Below are positions 25,050-33,410 of a stretch of DNA of 64,000 bases, piece by piece. The notes under the pieces were generated by a model, which was not told where the DNA came from, did not search any database, and saw only the letters and a program-made list of their open reading frames with translations. The DNA is from Cellulosimicrobium cellulans (GTDB taxonomy: Bacteria > Actinomycetota > Actinomycetes > Actinomycetales > Cellulomonadaceae), in the NCBI RefSeq assembly GCF_007679345.1, contig NZ_VEGH01000002.1:62001-126000 (forward strand), written 5' to 3'. How positions within the stretch are numbered: position 1 is the stretch's first letter; each line of letters opens with the position of its first letter. The position numbers and the translations under genes are program-made.

Positions 25050-26507
25050 ATGGCCGAGAGCAGTGCCCGACCCTCGACGGGCAGGCACCCGTCGCACAAC
25101 AAGGCGATCGGTCTCGCGGTGGCCGCCGCGGTCGGCGGCTTCCTCTTCGGGTTCGACTCGTCCGTCATCAACGGCGCCGTCGACGCGATCCAGGGCCAGT
25201 TCGACCTGGGCGCGACCCTGACCGGCTTCGCCGTCGCCGTCGCGCTGCTCGGCTGCGCCGTCGGCGCCTGGGCGGGCGGCCGGCTCGCCGACCACTGGGG
25301 CCGCACCAAGGTCATGGTGCTGGGCTCCGTGCTGTTCTTCGTGTCCTCGATCCTGTCCGCGATCGCGTTCAGCGTCTGGGACCTGATCATCTGGCGCATC
25401 CTCGCCGGCGTCGGCATCGGCATCGCGTCGGTGATCGCCCCGGCCTACATCGCGGAGATCGCCCCCGCGGCGCTGCGCGGCCGGCTCGGCTCGCTGCAGC
25501 AGCTCGCGATCACGCTCGGCATCTTCGCCGCGCTGCTCTCCGACCAGCTGCTGCAGGAGGCCGCGGGCGGCGCGTCCGAGGAGCTGTGGCTGGGCTGGGA
25601 GGCCTGGCGCTGGATGTTCCTGGTCGCCGTCGTGCCCGCCGCGGTCTACGGCATCCTCGCCCTGCGCATCCCGGAGTCGCCGCGCTACCTGGTCGCGAAG
25701 GGCCGCCGGGACGAGGCGGTCGCCGTCCTGCAGAGCGTGCTCGGGCCGGACGAGGACGCCCGCGAGCGGGTCGCCCAGATCGAGAAGACGATCGAGAAGG
25801 ACAAGGAGCTCGAGGAGCAGGCGACCCTGCGCGGGCCGCGCTTCGGCCTGCTGCCCGTGGTGTGGGTCGGCATCCTGCTGTCGGTCTTCCAGCAGTTCGT
25901 CGGCATCAACGTGATCTTCTACTACTCGACGACGCTGTGGCAGGCCGTCGGGTTCGACGAGAGCCAGTCGTTCCTCGTCTCCACGATCACCTCGGTCACC
26001 AACGTGGCCGTGACGTTCATCGCGATCGCGCTCATCGACAAGGTGGGGCGCCGGCCGATCCTGCTCACCGGGTCGGCGGGCATGACGATCTCGCTCGCGA
26101 TCATGGCGCTGGCGTTCACGCAGGCGTCCGGGTCGGGCGAGGACGTGTCGCTGCCGTCGCCGTGGGGCCCGGTGGCGCTCGTCGCCGCGAACGCGTTCGT
26201 CGTGTTCTTCGGCGCGTCCTGGGGCCCGCTGGTCTGGGTCCTGCTGGGCGAGATGTTCCCGAACCGGATCCGCGCCGCCGCGCTCGGCGTCGCCGCCGCC
26301 GCGCAGTGGATCGCGAACTTCCTCATCACCGTGACGTTCCCGCCGCTGCTCGACACCTTCGGCGCGACGGGGCCGTACCTGATGTACGCGGTGTTCGCCG
26401 GCCTGTCGTTCTTCTTCGTGCTCGGCAAGGTCCCGGAGACCAAGGGCGTCGAGCTCGAGGACATGGAGGACCTGCCCCCGGCGAGGCGCCGCGCCGCGCG
26501 CACCTGA
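25050..26507 (+). CDS. MFS sugar porter
   Basis: Proton-coupled monosaccharide transporter of the SP family, 485 residues, 12 helices. Family signatures visible: GFLFGFDSSVINGA in helix 1, GRLADHWGRTKV (motif A), GVGIGIASVIAPAYIAEIAP (RGR follows as ALRGRLGSLQQL), PESPRYLVAKGR before the central loop, QQFVGINVIFYYS in helix 7 and PETKGVELEDMEDL at the end. Likely substrates are xylose, glucose, arabinose or inositol; not decidable here. ATG at 25050 with AAGGAGAG upstream. A strong terminator follows. Confidence 0.9.
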   Translation: MAESSARPSTGRHPSHNKAIGLAVAAAVGGFLFGFDSSVINGAVDAIQGQFDLGATLTGFAVAVALLGCAVGAWAGGRLADHWGRTKVMVLGSVLFFVSSILSAIAFSVWDLIIWRILAGVGIGIASVIAPAYIAEIAPAALRGRLGSLQQLAITLGIFAALLSDQLLQEAAGGASEELWLGWEAWRWMFLVAVVPAAVYGILALRIPESPRYLVAKGRRDEAVAVLQSVLGPDEDARERVAQIEKTIEKDKELEEQATLRGPRFGLLPVVWVGILLSVFQQFVGINVIFYYSTTLWQAVGFDESQSFLVSTITSVTNVAVTFIAIALIDKVGRRPILLTGSAGMTISLAIMALAFTQASGSGEDVSLPSPWGPVALVAANAFVVFFGASWGPLVWVLLGEMFPNRIRAAALGVAAAAQWIANFLITVTFPPLLDTFGATGPYLMYAVFAGLSFFFVLGKVPETKGVELEDMEDLPPARRRAART

Positions 26508-26523
26508 CGCGCGCGTTTGCCAG

Positions 26524-26564
26524 CGACCGAGCCCCTCGCGGAAACTTCGCGAGGGGCTCGGTCG
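26524..26564. terminator. Strong terminator after the sugar porter
   Basis: 17-bp perfect stem (arms 26524-26540 and 26548-26564), 7-nt loop GAAACTT, followed by TTGTC. Confidence 0.75.
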
Positions 26565-26602
26565 TTGTCACCGACGGCCGTCATCGCTCGAAGGGACACG
26601 CT

Positions 26603-26662
26603 GTGGGTACGCCGCACGACCACGCCGACCGGACCGACGCCGCACCGGGGGTGACCCGGTGA
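26603..26662 (+). CDS. Possible 19-residue coupled ORF before the ABC ATPase
   Basis: GTG start with a good ribosome site AAGGGA (26591-26596), encoding VGTPHDHADRTDAAPGVTR. Its TGA overlaps the GTG of the ABC ATPase by 4 nt, the layout of translational coupling. The ATPase itself has only a weak ribosome site of its own. The peptide has two His and three Asp residues but no known pattern. Either a leader ORF or a small protein; could be chance. Confidence 0.35.
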   Translation: MGTPHDHADRTDAAPGVTR

Positions 26663-27420
26663 GCGCCGCGCTGGCCGCGCACGACGTCTGGGCGGGCTAC
26701 GGCGGCGCCGCGGTGCTCCAGGGCGCCTCGCTGTCGGTCGCCCCGGGCGAGACCGTGGGCCTGATCGGCCGCTCCGGCGCGGGCAAGTCGACCCTCGTGC
26801 AGGTGCTGCTCGGCCGGCACAAGCCGACGCAGGGCCGCGCCACCTACGGCGCCCGGCCCGTCACCAGGATGTCCCGCAAGGAGACCAAGGCGTTCCGGTC
26901 GACGGTCCGCGCCGTGCACCAGGAGGGCCTGGTGGGCGTCGACAGCCGCACCTCGGTCGCCAAGGTGCTCCAGTCCACGCTGAACGACTCCCGCAAGGCG
27001 GGGCGGGCCACCGGGCTGGAGCCCGAGGACGTGCTGGCGCGCGTGGGGCTGGAGCCGCGGTTCCTCGACCGCACGCTGCACTCCCTGTCCGGCGGCGAGA
27101 AGCAGCGGCTGGCGCTCGCCGACGCGCTGGCGACGCGCCCCGAGATCCTCGTGCTGGACGAGCCCGCGACCGCGCTCGACCCGGCGCTGCGGGAGGCCGT
27201 CGCCGACCAGGTGGCCGCCATCGCCGCCACCGGGGTCGGGCTGCTCGTCGTGTCGCACGACCTGCGGCTGGTCGACCGGCTCGCCGACACGGTGCACGTC
27301 CTGGGCGAGGGCCGGATCGTGGAGACGGGGTCGATGCGGTCGCTGCTGTCCGACCCGCAGGCCGCCGAGACCCGCGAGCTGGCCGAGGCGTACCCGGAGG
27401 CCGTGGGCGCGTTCCGCTGA
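26659..27420 (+). CDS. Solo ABC transporter ATPase, NikE/OppF type
   Basis: ATP-binding subunit of 253 residues with Walker A GRSGAGKST (about 37-45), Q-loop VHQEGL, signature LSGGEKQR, Walker B ILVLDEP and H-loop VVSHD. The core most resembles nickel/peptide importer ATPases. No permease or binding-protein gene is adjacent: the preceding gene is an MFS porter and the following one is on the other strand. It must partner with subunits encoded elsewhere. GTG start overlaps a short upstream ORF. Confidence 0.85.
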   Translation: MSAALAAHDVWAGYGGAAVLQGASLSVAPGETVGLIGRSGAGKSTLVQVLLGRHKPTQGRATYGARPVTRMSRKETKAFRSTVRAVHQEGLVGVDSRTSVAKVLQSTLNDSRKAGRATGLEPEDVLARVGLEPRFLDRTLHSLSGGEKQRLALADALATRPEILVLDEPATALDPALREAVADQVAAIAATGVGLLVVSHDLRLVDRLADTVHVLGEGRIVETGSMRSLLSDPQAAETRELAEAYPEAVGAFR

Positions 27421-27432
27421 CGGCGGCCGGGG

Positions 27433-29385
27433 TCAGCGCGCGCCGAGCGTGAGCACCTCCTCGAGCCGCGCCGGCACCGGCCGGGCCTCGCCGCGCACCC
27501 CCGCGCCGGCCAGCGCCCGCTGGACGTCGGCGCGGTCCACCCCGGCGACCCGGACGGCCCGGCCGGCCACGGTCACCGGCAGCCCCGCGGCGCTCAGCGC
27601 GCCGAACGCGTCCGCCCAGTCCGGCGTCACCACCTCGACCGCGGTCGTGCCGTCGAGCACGTCCGCCAGCGTCCCGGCGGCCACGCGGCGGCCGCGGGAC
27701 AGCAGCACGAGCGCGTCGCACTGCTCGGCCTCCTGCATGTAGTGCGTCGTGACGAGCACCGCGACCCCGGCCTCGGCCTGCTCGTGCACCGTGTCCCACA
27801 GCGCGGCCCGGGCCAGCGGGTCGACGCCCGACGTCGGCTCGTCCAGCACCAGCAGCTCCGGGGCGTGCGACAGGGCGGCCGCGAACGCGAGCCGCCGCTG
27901 CAGGCCGAGCCCGAGCGACCCGACCAGCCGGTCCCGCTCCTCCGCCAGGTCCGCCGGCGGCTCCGGCACCTCGTCCAGGCCGTAGGCCGCCGCGACGAAC
28001 GCCAGGTTCTCCGCGACGGTGAGGTCCGCCGCCAGGCCGAGACCCTGCGGGACGTAGCCGATCCGGCGCCGGGTGTCCCGCGAGGGCGCGCCGCCGAGCA
28101 CGCGCACGGTGCCGGACGTCGGGGCGAGCAGGCCCAGGACCGTGCGGATGAGCGTCGTCTTGCCGGCGCCGTTCGCGCCGAGCAGGCCGAGCACCTGACC
28201 GGGGCGCACCGTCAGCGAGACGTCGTCGACGGCGCGGAAGCCGCCGAAGGCGGTCACGACGTGGGCGGCCTCGACCGCCGGCGCCGCGGCCGGGCCGGGC
28301 GTTGCGGCGGCGCCGGACGCCGCGGCCGGGCCGGGCGTCGCGGCCCGGCGCTCGGCACCGGCCCTGTCGTGCACCTGCGCCGAGCGGGCATCCGACACGT
28401 CGAGCGAGTAGTCGGCGGATACTCGCTCGCCGTGTCGAGTACCCCCTCGGGGCGCGGCGGACGCGGCGGACGCGGCGGGCACGGCGGGTGCGGCGGCGGG
28501 TGCGGCGGCGGGTGCGGCGGCCGGTGCGGCGGCCGGGGCTGCGGCGCCGCGCCGCTCCAGGGTCAGCGCGATCACCGCGTCCTCGAGGTCGGCCGGCGCC
28601 TCGCCCTCCCCGGGCGCGACGAGCGCGTGCACGGCGCCCCCGCGGCGCCACTCCGCGACCGGCGCCGCCGCCGGGCCCGCCGGGCGGCCGCCCGCGCCGA
28701 CCGCGCGCACCGTGATCGACCCCCGGACCCGGGACGCCGCCTCCGCCGGGTCGCCGCGGTAGACCGCCACCCCGCCGTCCAGCACCAGCACCGTCGCCGC
28801 GCGCTCCGCCTCGTCGAGGTACGTCGTCGTCACCAGGACCGCGGTGCCGCCGGCCGCCGCGGCGGACAGCATCCGCCACAGCTCCACCCGGCTCACGGGG
28901 TCGACGCCGGTGGACGGCTCGTCCAGCACCACGAGCGCGGGCTCCGGCAGCATCGCGAGGCAGAACCCGAGCTTCTGCCGCATCCCGCCGGACAGCTCCC
29001 GTCCGAGGCGGCGCGGCACGTCCACCAGGCCGGCCGCCGTCAGCAGCCGGTCCCCGCGGTCGCGGGCGGTCGCGGCGTCGAGCCCGTAGGCCCGCGCCAC
29101 CAGGTCGACGTTCTCCGCCACGCTCAGGTCGCCCCACACCCCGGACGTCGCGGGGAGGAAGCCGGTGCGCCGCGCGTCGGCCCGCCGCACCTCCCCCGCG
29201 TCGGCGACCTCGCGCCCGACCAGGAGGCGGGCGAGCGTCGTCTTGCCCGCGCCGTCCCCGCCGACGACCGCCGTGATGCGGCCCGCCGGGACGGGCAGCG
29301 TGAGGGCGTCGAGCACCGTCCGCCCGCCGCGCCGCACGGTCACGTCCGCGACGCCCCACGGCGCGCGGGCGGCCACGGCGGTCAC
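27433..29385 (-). CDS. Dual ATPase of an ABC-2 exporter (RbbA/YhiH-like), with palindrome in linker
   Basis: Two ABC ATPase domains fused in 650 residues, working with the permease encoded just upstream. NBD1: Walker A VGGDGAGKTT (about 41-50), signature LSGGMRQK, Walker B ALVVLDEPSTGVDP. NBD2: Walker A GANGAGKTT near residue 400, Walker B LLVLDEPTSGVDP, but a degenerate signature SLGLGLQRR, typical of the second domain in RbbA/YhiH-like proteins. The linker (about 275-360) is Ala/Pro repeats interrupted by a segment TRHGERVSADYSLDVSDARS encoded by a palindromic repeat that also occurs outside genes at 37998. GTG start overlaps the permease stop by 4 nt. Confidence 0.88.
   Translation of the reverse strand: MTAVAARAPWGVADVTVRRGGRTVLDALTLPVPAGRITAVVGGDGAGKTTLARLLVGREVADAGEVRRADARRTGFLPATSGVWGDLSVAENVDLVARAYGLDAATARDRGDRLLTAAGLVDVPRRLGRELSGGMRQKLGFCLAMLPEPALVVLDEPSTGVDPVSRVELWRMLSAAAAGGTAVLVTTTYLDEAERAATVLVLDGGVAVYRGDPAEAASRVRGSITVRAVGAGGRPAGPAAAPVAEWRRGGAVHALVAPGEGEAPADLEDAVIALTLERRGAAAPAAAPAAAPAAAPAAAPAVPAASAASAAPRGGTRHGERVSADYSLDVSDARSAQVHDRAGAERRAATPGPAAASGAAATPGPAAAPAVEAAHVVTAFGGFRAVDDVSLTVRPGQVLGLLGANGAGKTTLIRTVLGLLAPTSGTVRVLGGAPSRDTRRRIGYVPQGLGLAADLTVAENLAFVAAAYGLDEVPEPPADLAEERDRLVGSLGLGLQRRLAFAAALSHAPELLVLDEPTSGVDPLARAALWDTVHEQAEAGVAVLVTTHYMQEAEQCDALVLLSRGRRVAAGTLADVLDGTTAVEVVTPDWADAFGALSAAGLPVTVAGRAVRVAGVDRADVQRALAGAGVRGEARPVPARLEEVLTLGAR
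28381..28436 (-). repeat. 56-nt palindromic element inside the dual-ATPase linker
   Basis: On the minus strand this stretch matches 37998-38053 at 51 of 56 positions. Arms 28394-28410 and 28420-28436 form a 17-bp stem with one mismatch and a 9-nt loop. It stays in frame as coding sequence and encodes part of the linker between the two NBDs. Flanking DNA is low-complexity Ala/Pro codons, where an insertion would be tolerated. Confidence 0.75.
28445..28545. repeat. Low-complexity GCG/GGC tract in the linker
   Basis: Repeats of GGTGCGGCGGCGG type encoding (APAA)n on the minus strand; a 20-nt direct repeat (GCCGCGGCCGGGCCGGGCGT) also occurs at about 28289 and 28319. Slippage-prone DNA on both sides of the palindromic element. 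Confidence 0.55.
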
Positions 29386-30488
29386 CGCCCGGTCCCCGCG
29401 GCGTCGGCGGCGGCCTCGACCGGCGCGCTCGCGGTACCGGCGTGGCCACCGCGCGGCCGGCGCGGCGTGATCGACGCGCGGAACCGCCACACGGCCGCCC
29501 CGAAGACCAGCACCGCCATGCCCGCGAGCACCACGACCGGCAGCCACAGCGCGTCGATCCCGGCGCCGCGCAGCATCACGCCCTGGGACACCTGCGTGAA
29601 GTAGGTGAGCGGCAGGCAGTACCCGATCCAGCGCACCCCGAGCGGCATCGCGTCGAGCGGGAAGATGATCCCGGACAGCAGGATCTGCGGCAGCAGCACG
29701 AGGATCGCGGCCTGGATCGCCTGCCCGGCGTTCTGCGACACGGTCGAGATGAACACCCCGATGCCGAGCACCACGAACAGGAAGATCGCCCCGGCGAGGG
29801 CGAACAGCGCCACGTTCCCCGTGAACGGCACGCCGAAGATCACCATGCCCAGCACCGTCACGACGACGAGGTCGAGCGCGGCGAGCAGGAAGTACGGCGC
29901 GATCTTGCCCACGATCACGTCGACCGGGCGCAGCGGCATCACCGCCAGCTGCTCCAGGGTCCCGGCGGCCCGCTCCTTCACCAGGCCGATGCTGGTGATG
30001 ATCGTGCCGATGAACGTGAGGATCAGGCCGATCAGCGCGGGCACCATGACCCACGAGGTCTCCAGGTCGGGGTTGAACAGGATCTCGGGCCGCACGGCGT
30101 CGGCGAGGCGCGCGACCACGACGTTCGCGGCCTGGGCGGCGAACAGGTTCGTGCCGTCGATCAGCACCTCCGGGACGGTCGCCGCCCCCTCCCCGGTGAC
30201 GACCGCGACGTCGTACCGGTTGGCGGCGAGCGCGTCGACGGCGTCGGCCCGGTCGTCGCCGGGGAGCACGTCCCGGACGTCGAGCGTGCCGCCCGCGGGG
30301 GAGCCGGCGATCCGGTCGGCCGCTTGCGTGGCGCCCGGGCCGACGACCAGCGTGGTGAGGCTGTCGACGGTGAAGTTGGCGGCGAAGCCGAAGATCGTCA
30401 GCAGCAGCAGTGGCAGGACGACCAGCATCGCGACGGTCCGGCGGTCCCGGCGCAGCTCGCGGAACTCCTTGAGGATCATGGCGCGCAC
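29382..30488 (-). CDS. ABC-2 type exporter permease (YhhJ-like)
   Basis: Membrane subunit of 368 residues. One helix near the N-terminus (AMLVVLPLLLLTIFGFAANF), a large extracytoplasmic domain of about 130 residues, then five C-terminal helices including LLSGIIFPLDAMPLGVRW, the ABC-2 hallmark. Together with the dual ATPase it forms an exporter like YhhJ/RbbA of E. coli, usually for drugs or toxic compounds. GTG at 30488 has GGGAGG eight bases upstream; an in-frame ATG at 30479 is an alternative. First gene of the operon, divergent from a TetR regulator. Confidence 0.87.
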   Translation of the reverse strand: MRAMILKEFRELRRDRRTVAMLVVLPLLLLTIFGFAANFTVDSLTTLVVGPGATQAADRIAGSPAGGTLDVRDVLPGDDRADAVDALAANRYDVAVVTGEGAATVPEVLIDGTNLFAAQAANVVVARLADAVRPEILFNPDLETSWVMVPALIGLILTFIGTIITSIGLVKERAAGTLEQLAVMPLRPVDVIVGKIAPYFLLAALDLVVVTVLGMVIFGVPFTGNVALFALAGAIFLFVVLGIGVFISTVSQNAGQAIQAAILVLLPQILLSGIIFPLDAMPLGVRWIGYCLPLTYFTQVSQGVMLRGAGIDALWLPVVVLAGMAVLVFGAAVWRFRASITPRRPRGGHAGTASAPVEAAADAAGTGR

Positions 30489-30551
30489 GGCGCTCGCCTC
30501 CCGGTATCGGGGCGTCTCCGACGGCGCCCGTCCGCGTCCCACCGTAGCACC

Positions 30552-30570
30552 GAACCGGAACATCCGGTTC
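30552..30570. promoter_or_regulatory. TetR operator palindrome
   Basis: Perfect 8-3-8 inverted repeat GAACCGGA-ACA-TCCGGTTC between the divergent exporter and tetR genes, 27 nt before the tetR start and immediately upstream of its -10. Size and position fit a TetR-family operator controlling both promoters. Confidence 0.7.
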
Positions 30571-30584
30571 CGCTTACAGCCGCC

Positions 30585-30590
30585 TATCCT
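30585..30590 (+). promoter_or_regulatory. -10 of tetR (leaderless)
   Basis: TATCCT six bases before the GTG at 30597, so the tetR mRNA probably begins at its start codon. Confidence 0.5.
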
Positions 30591-30596
30591 GAGCCG

Positions 30597-31226
30597 GTGA
30601 GGGCGGACGCGGCACGGAACCGGCAGCGGGTGCTCGACGCCGCGCGCGCCCTGTACTCGGCGCGGGGGCTCGACGAGCCGATGGAGGCGGTGGCCCGCGC
30701 CGCCGGCGTGGGCGTCGGCACCGTCTACCGGCACTTCCCCGACCGGTCCGCGCTGGTCCGGGCCGTCGTCGCCGACCGGCTGACCCACGTGGGCGGCCTG
30801 CTCGACGCGGCGCGCACGGGCCTGGCCGGGGACGACCCGCTCGCGGCCTGGGAGCAGTTCCTCACCGGGTTCCTCGACTCCGGGCTGCCGCTGCTGCTGC
30901 CCGTGCTGGTCCCACGCGCCCGGGACGCCGACGTGTTCACCCCGGAGCTCGTGGAGCGCCGCGCGGCCACGGCCACCGCGGCGGCCGGCGTCGTCGGCAC
31001 CGCGCAGGCGCTCGGCCTGGTCCGCGCCGACGTCGGCGTGCCGGAGATCCTGCTGACCTTCGCGTCCGCGCTGCGCCCGCTCCCCGGGCTCCCGGACGAG
31101 CTCAACGCGGCGCTGCTCGCGCGGCGCGCGCCGCTGCTGCGGGCCGCGCTGCGGCCGGGCGGGGACCCGCTGCCGGGGCGGCCGGTCGAGGTGGCGGACC
31201 TGCTGGCGGCGATCGGCGGGCCCTGA
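30597..31226 (+). CDS. TetR-family regulator of the exporter
   Basis: Protein of 209 residues. N-terminal HTH of TetR type (RVLDAARALYSARGLDEPMEAVARAAGVGVGTVYRHF, cut here to its key part AAGVGVGTVYRHFPDR) and a helical ligand-binding C-terminal part. Divergent from the RbbA-like exporter with a perfect palindrome between, so it is the likely ligand-relieved repressor. GTG at 30597 matches a leaderless promoter. The gene is followed by a family C/D hairpin. Confidence 0.87.
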   Translation: MRADAARNRQRVLDAARALYSARGLDEPMEAVARAAGVGVGTVYRHFPDRSALVRAVVADRLTHVGGLLDAARTGLAGDDPLAAWEQFLTGFLDSGLPLLLPVLVPRARDADVFTPELVERRAATATAAAGVVGTAQALGLVRADVGVPEILLTFASALRPLPGLPDELNAALLARRAPLLRAALRPGGDPLPGRPVEVADLLAAIGGP

Positions 31227-31260
31227 CGCCGACGTCCCGGGCCGCTCGCCGGTCGAGTGG

Positions 31261-31302
31261 AGCGTTCTGCCCGGACACGCCGGGCGTGTCGGGCAGAACG
31301 CT
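31261..31302. terminator. Palindrome D between tetR and the hydrolase
   Basis: Outer stem 31261-31273/31290-31302 (AGCGTTCTGCCCG, 13 bp) and inner ACACG/CGTGT after a bulged G, between convergent genes. The flanks GGTCGAGTGGA and CACCGG and the core CCCG(G)ACACGCCG match the hairpin at 613-663, but the outer stem sequence differs with pairing preserved. Confidence 0.65.
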
Positions 31303-31348
31303 GCACCGGACCCCGCTGGAGGGCCGGTCGGGGCGCGCGCGAGCCCTG

Positions 31349-32116
31349 TCAGGACCCGTGGGCCGCCAGGAACCCCCGCACCAGCCGGACGAACGCCCCG
31401 GGGTCCGACATCGGCAGCCCGTGGTCGGCGCCCGGCACGACCACGCACTCCCCCGCGGGCAGCGCCGCCGCGATCGCCTCGGTGTGCGCCCGCCGGACCA
31501 CGTCGTGCTCGCCCGCGGCCACCAGCACGGGCACCCGCACCCGCGCGAGCGCCCGCAGCGGGATGCGCGGCTGCCGGACCATCAGGTCGGTCACCTCGGC
31601 CCGCGCCCGCGCCGCCGGGTCGACGAGTCCGCGCGCCCGCTGCCCGATCCAGGCCGCCGTCACCTCCGCGCGCGTCCGCGCCGTCAGACCGCCGGGGTCG
31701 ACGTTCGCCCCGTAGACGACCAGGGACCGGACGACCCCCGGGTGCCGCAGCGCCAGCATGAGGCCGACGTTGCCCCCGTCCGAGTAGCCCACGACGTCCG
31801 CGGCACCGGCACCGTGCGCCGCGTCGGAACCTCCGGTGGCCCGTGCACCCCCGCCCGCGCCCGAGGCCGCCGCCAGCACCGCCGCCGCGTCGTCGGCCAT
31901 CCGCGCGATCGTGAGCGGCCCGCTCCCCCGCGGCGAGCGCCCGTGGCCGCGCGCGTCGGGCGACAGCACCCGGTGGTCGCGGGCCAGGTCGCCGGCGACG
32001 GGCGCGAGCGAGGCACCGTCCTCCCCGTTCCCGTGCAGCAGCAGCACCACCGGGCCCGATCCCGCGTCCGCCACGTGCAGCCCGGTCGCGTCCACGTGCC
32101 CGACGGTACCGCTCAC
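31349..32116 (-). CDS. Alpha/beta hydrolase
   Basis: Protein of 255 residues with the alpha/beta-hydrolase core. Oxyanion segment LLLHGNGEDGAS, nucleophile elbow VVGYSDGGN (GxSxG with Ser), acid LVAAGEHDVV and a late His in PGADHGLP complete a catalytic triad. A Gly/Ala-rich insert precedes the elbow. Similar to small esterases and haloperoxidase-like hydrolases; substrate unknown. GTG start. Confidence 0.85.
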   Translation of the reverse strand: MSGTVGHVDATGLHVADAGSGPVVLLLHGNGEDGASLAPVAGDLARDHRVLSPDARGHGRSPRGSGPLTIARMADDAAAVLAAASGAGGGARATGGSDAAHGAGAADVVGYSDGGNVGLMLALRHPGVVRSLVVYGANVDPGGLTARTRAEVTAAWIGQRARGLVDPAARARAEVTDLMVRQPRIPLRALARVRVPVLVAAGEHDVVRRAHTEAIAAALPAGECVVVPGADHGLPMSDPGAFVRLVRGFLAAHGS

Positions 32117-32127
32117 CGGGTGCGCGG

Positions 32128-32154
32128 GACCCGGCGGGGCGGACCCGCCGGGTC
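32128..32154 (-). terminator. Terminator after the second lacI gene
   Basis: 11-bp stem GACCCGGCGGG (32128-32138) with 32144-32154 and a 5-nt loop, 24 nt beyond the lacI stop in its direction of transcription. Confidence 0.55.
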
Positions 32155-32177
32155 GGCGGTCCAGGGCGCGCGCCGCG

Positions 32178-33212
32178 TCAGCCGGCCGCGATCCCCGGGG
32201 TGGAGCCGCGCAGCACGACCTCGCCGGCGAGCGGGACGAGCACCGGCTCGGCGGCGGCCGGGAGCAGCGCCAGGCGCGTCACCTCCTGCCCGATCCGTCC
32301 GAGCGGCAGCCGGACCGTCGTGAGCCCGGGCAGCACGTCCTGGAGGACGTCGATCCCGTCGAACCCCGCCAGCGCGAGGTCGTCCGGCACCCGCACCCCG
32401 GCCCCGTGCGCGGCGGCGAGCGCCCCGGCGGCCATCGCGTCGGTCACCGTGAACACGGCGTCCAGGTCGTCGAGGCCGTCGGCGAGCAGCCGGGACATCG
32501 CGTCGTGACCACCGGCGCGCGTGGCGGGGGCGGGCAGCACCCGCGCCGCCGGGACGGGCGCGCCGAGCGCGGCCAGCGCCGCCAGGAAGCCGTCGCGGCG
32601 GTCGGCCGTGGCGGCGTGCCCGTCGGACCCGCCCAGGACCGCGAACCGCCGGTAGCCCCGCTCGTGCAGGGCGCGCGCGAGATCGGCGGCGCCGTCGCGG
32701 TTCGCGGGCTCGACGCTGTGCACGCCGAGCCCGTCACCGCCGACCGCGGCCACGGCGCCACCGATGCCGCGGAACGACTCCAGCGCGGCCCGCACGGGCT
32801 GGTCGGCCCCGACGTCCTCCGCCCGGCCGCCCGCGAGGACGACCGCACGCGCTCGCTGCCGCTCCAGCAGGCGGACGATCTCCACCTCGCGCGCGGCGTC
32901 GCCGCCGGTCGAGGCGAGCGTCAGCGTGAGCCCGGCCCGGTCGGCGGCCTCGGCGACGCCTGCGGTGATCGCCGCGTAGTACGGGTCGGCGATGTCGGGG
33001 ACGACCAGGCCGAGCGAGGTCGTCCGCCCCCGGGCCATCGCCTGCGCGATGCCGTCCGGCGAGTACCGGAGCCGGGCCGCTGCTGCCTGGACCCGCTTGC
33101 GCAGGTCCTCCCCGACGGTGCGGTTCGCGGAGCCGTTCAGGGCGCGCGAGGCGGTCGCGAGGGAGACCCCCGCCTCGCGGGCCACGTCGCTCAGCGTCAC
33201 CTGTCCGGGCAT
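32178..33212 (-). CDS. LacI-family transcriptional regulator
   Basis: Repressor/activator of 344 residues with a canonical LacI HTH (TLSDVAREAGVSLATASRALNG), hinge and sugar-binding-like sensor (GLVVPDIADPYYAAITAGV; LAGFDGIDVLQDVLPGLTTVR). No sugar-metabolism gene is next to it: neighbours are a hydrolase and clpC, so its target is elsewhere or itself. ATG at 33212 has TACCGT seven bases upstream, suggesting a leaderless transcript; longer frames upstream are not supported by the HTH position. Confidence 0.88.
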   Translation of the reverse strand: MPGQVTLSDVAREAGVSLATASRALNGSANRTVGEDLRKRVQAAAARLRYSPDGIAQAMARGRTTSLGLVVPDIADPYYAAITAGVAEAADRAGLTLTLASTGGDAAREVEIVRLLERQRARAVVLAGGRAEDVGADQPVRAALESFRGIGGAVAAVGGDGLGVHSVEPANRDGAADLARALHERGYRRFAVLGGSDGHAATADRRDGFLAALAALGAPVPAARVLPAPATRAGGHDAMSRLLADGLDDLDAVFTVTDAMAAGALAAAHGAGVRVPDDLALAGFDGIDVLQDVLPGLTTVRLPLGRIGQEVTRLALLPAAAEPVLVPLAGEVVLRGSTPGIAAG

Positions 33213-33219
33213 GCCAGCC

Positions 33220-33225
33220 ACGGTA
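33220..33225 (-). promoter_or_regulatory. -10 of the second lacI gene (leaderless)
   Basis: TACCGT on the minus strand, seven bases before the ATG. Confidence 0.45.
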
Positions 33226-33358
33226 GGCGTTTCCCCTCGCGGCCTCCCGGGGGCGGTGGGTGCAGGCACCCAGGTCAGAGCGCCGCGGGCGGGTGAACCG
33301 GGCCGGGCCGCCGGCACCCCCGGTCACCCGCCGCCGGCGACCCGGTCCCGGACGCGCC

Positions 33359-33397
33359 GAGGGCCGGGCCGCACCCCTGGGGTGCGACCCGGCCCTC
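33359..33397 (-). terminator. Terminator after clpC
   Basis: Stem of 10 + 6 bp with one C/A mismatch (33359-33375/33381-33397) and a 5-nt loop, 14 nt after the clpC stop in its direction. Confidence 0.7.
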
Positions 33398-33410
33398 CGT
33401 GGTCGGTGCG

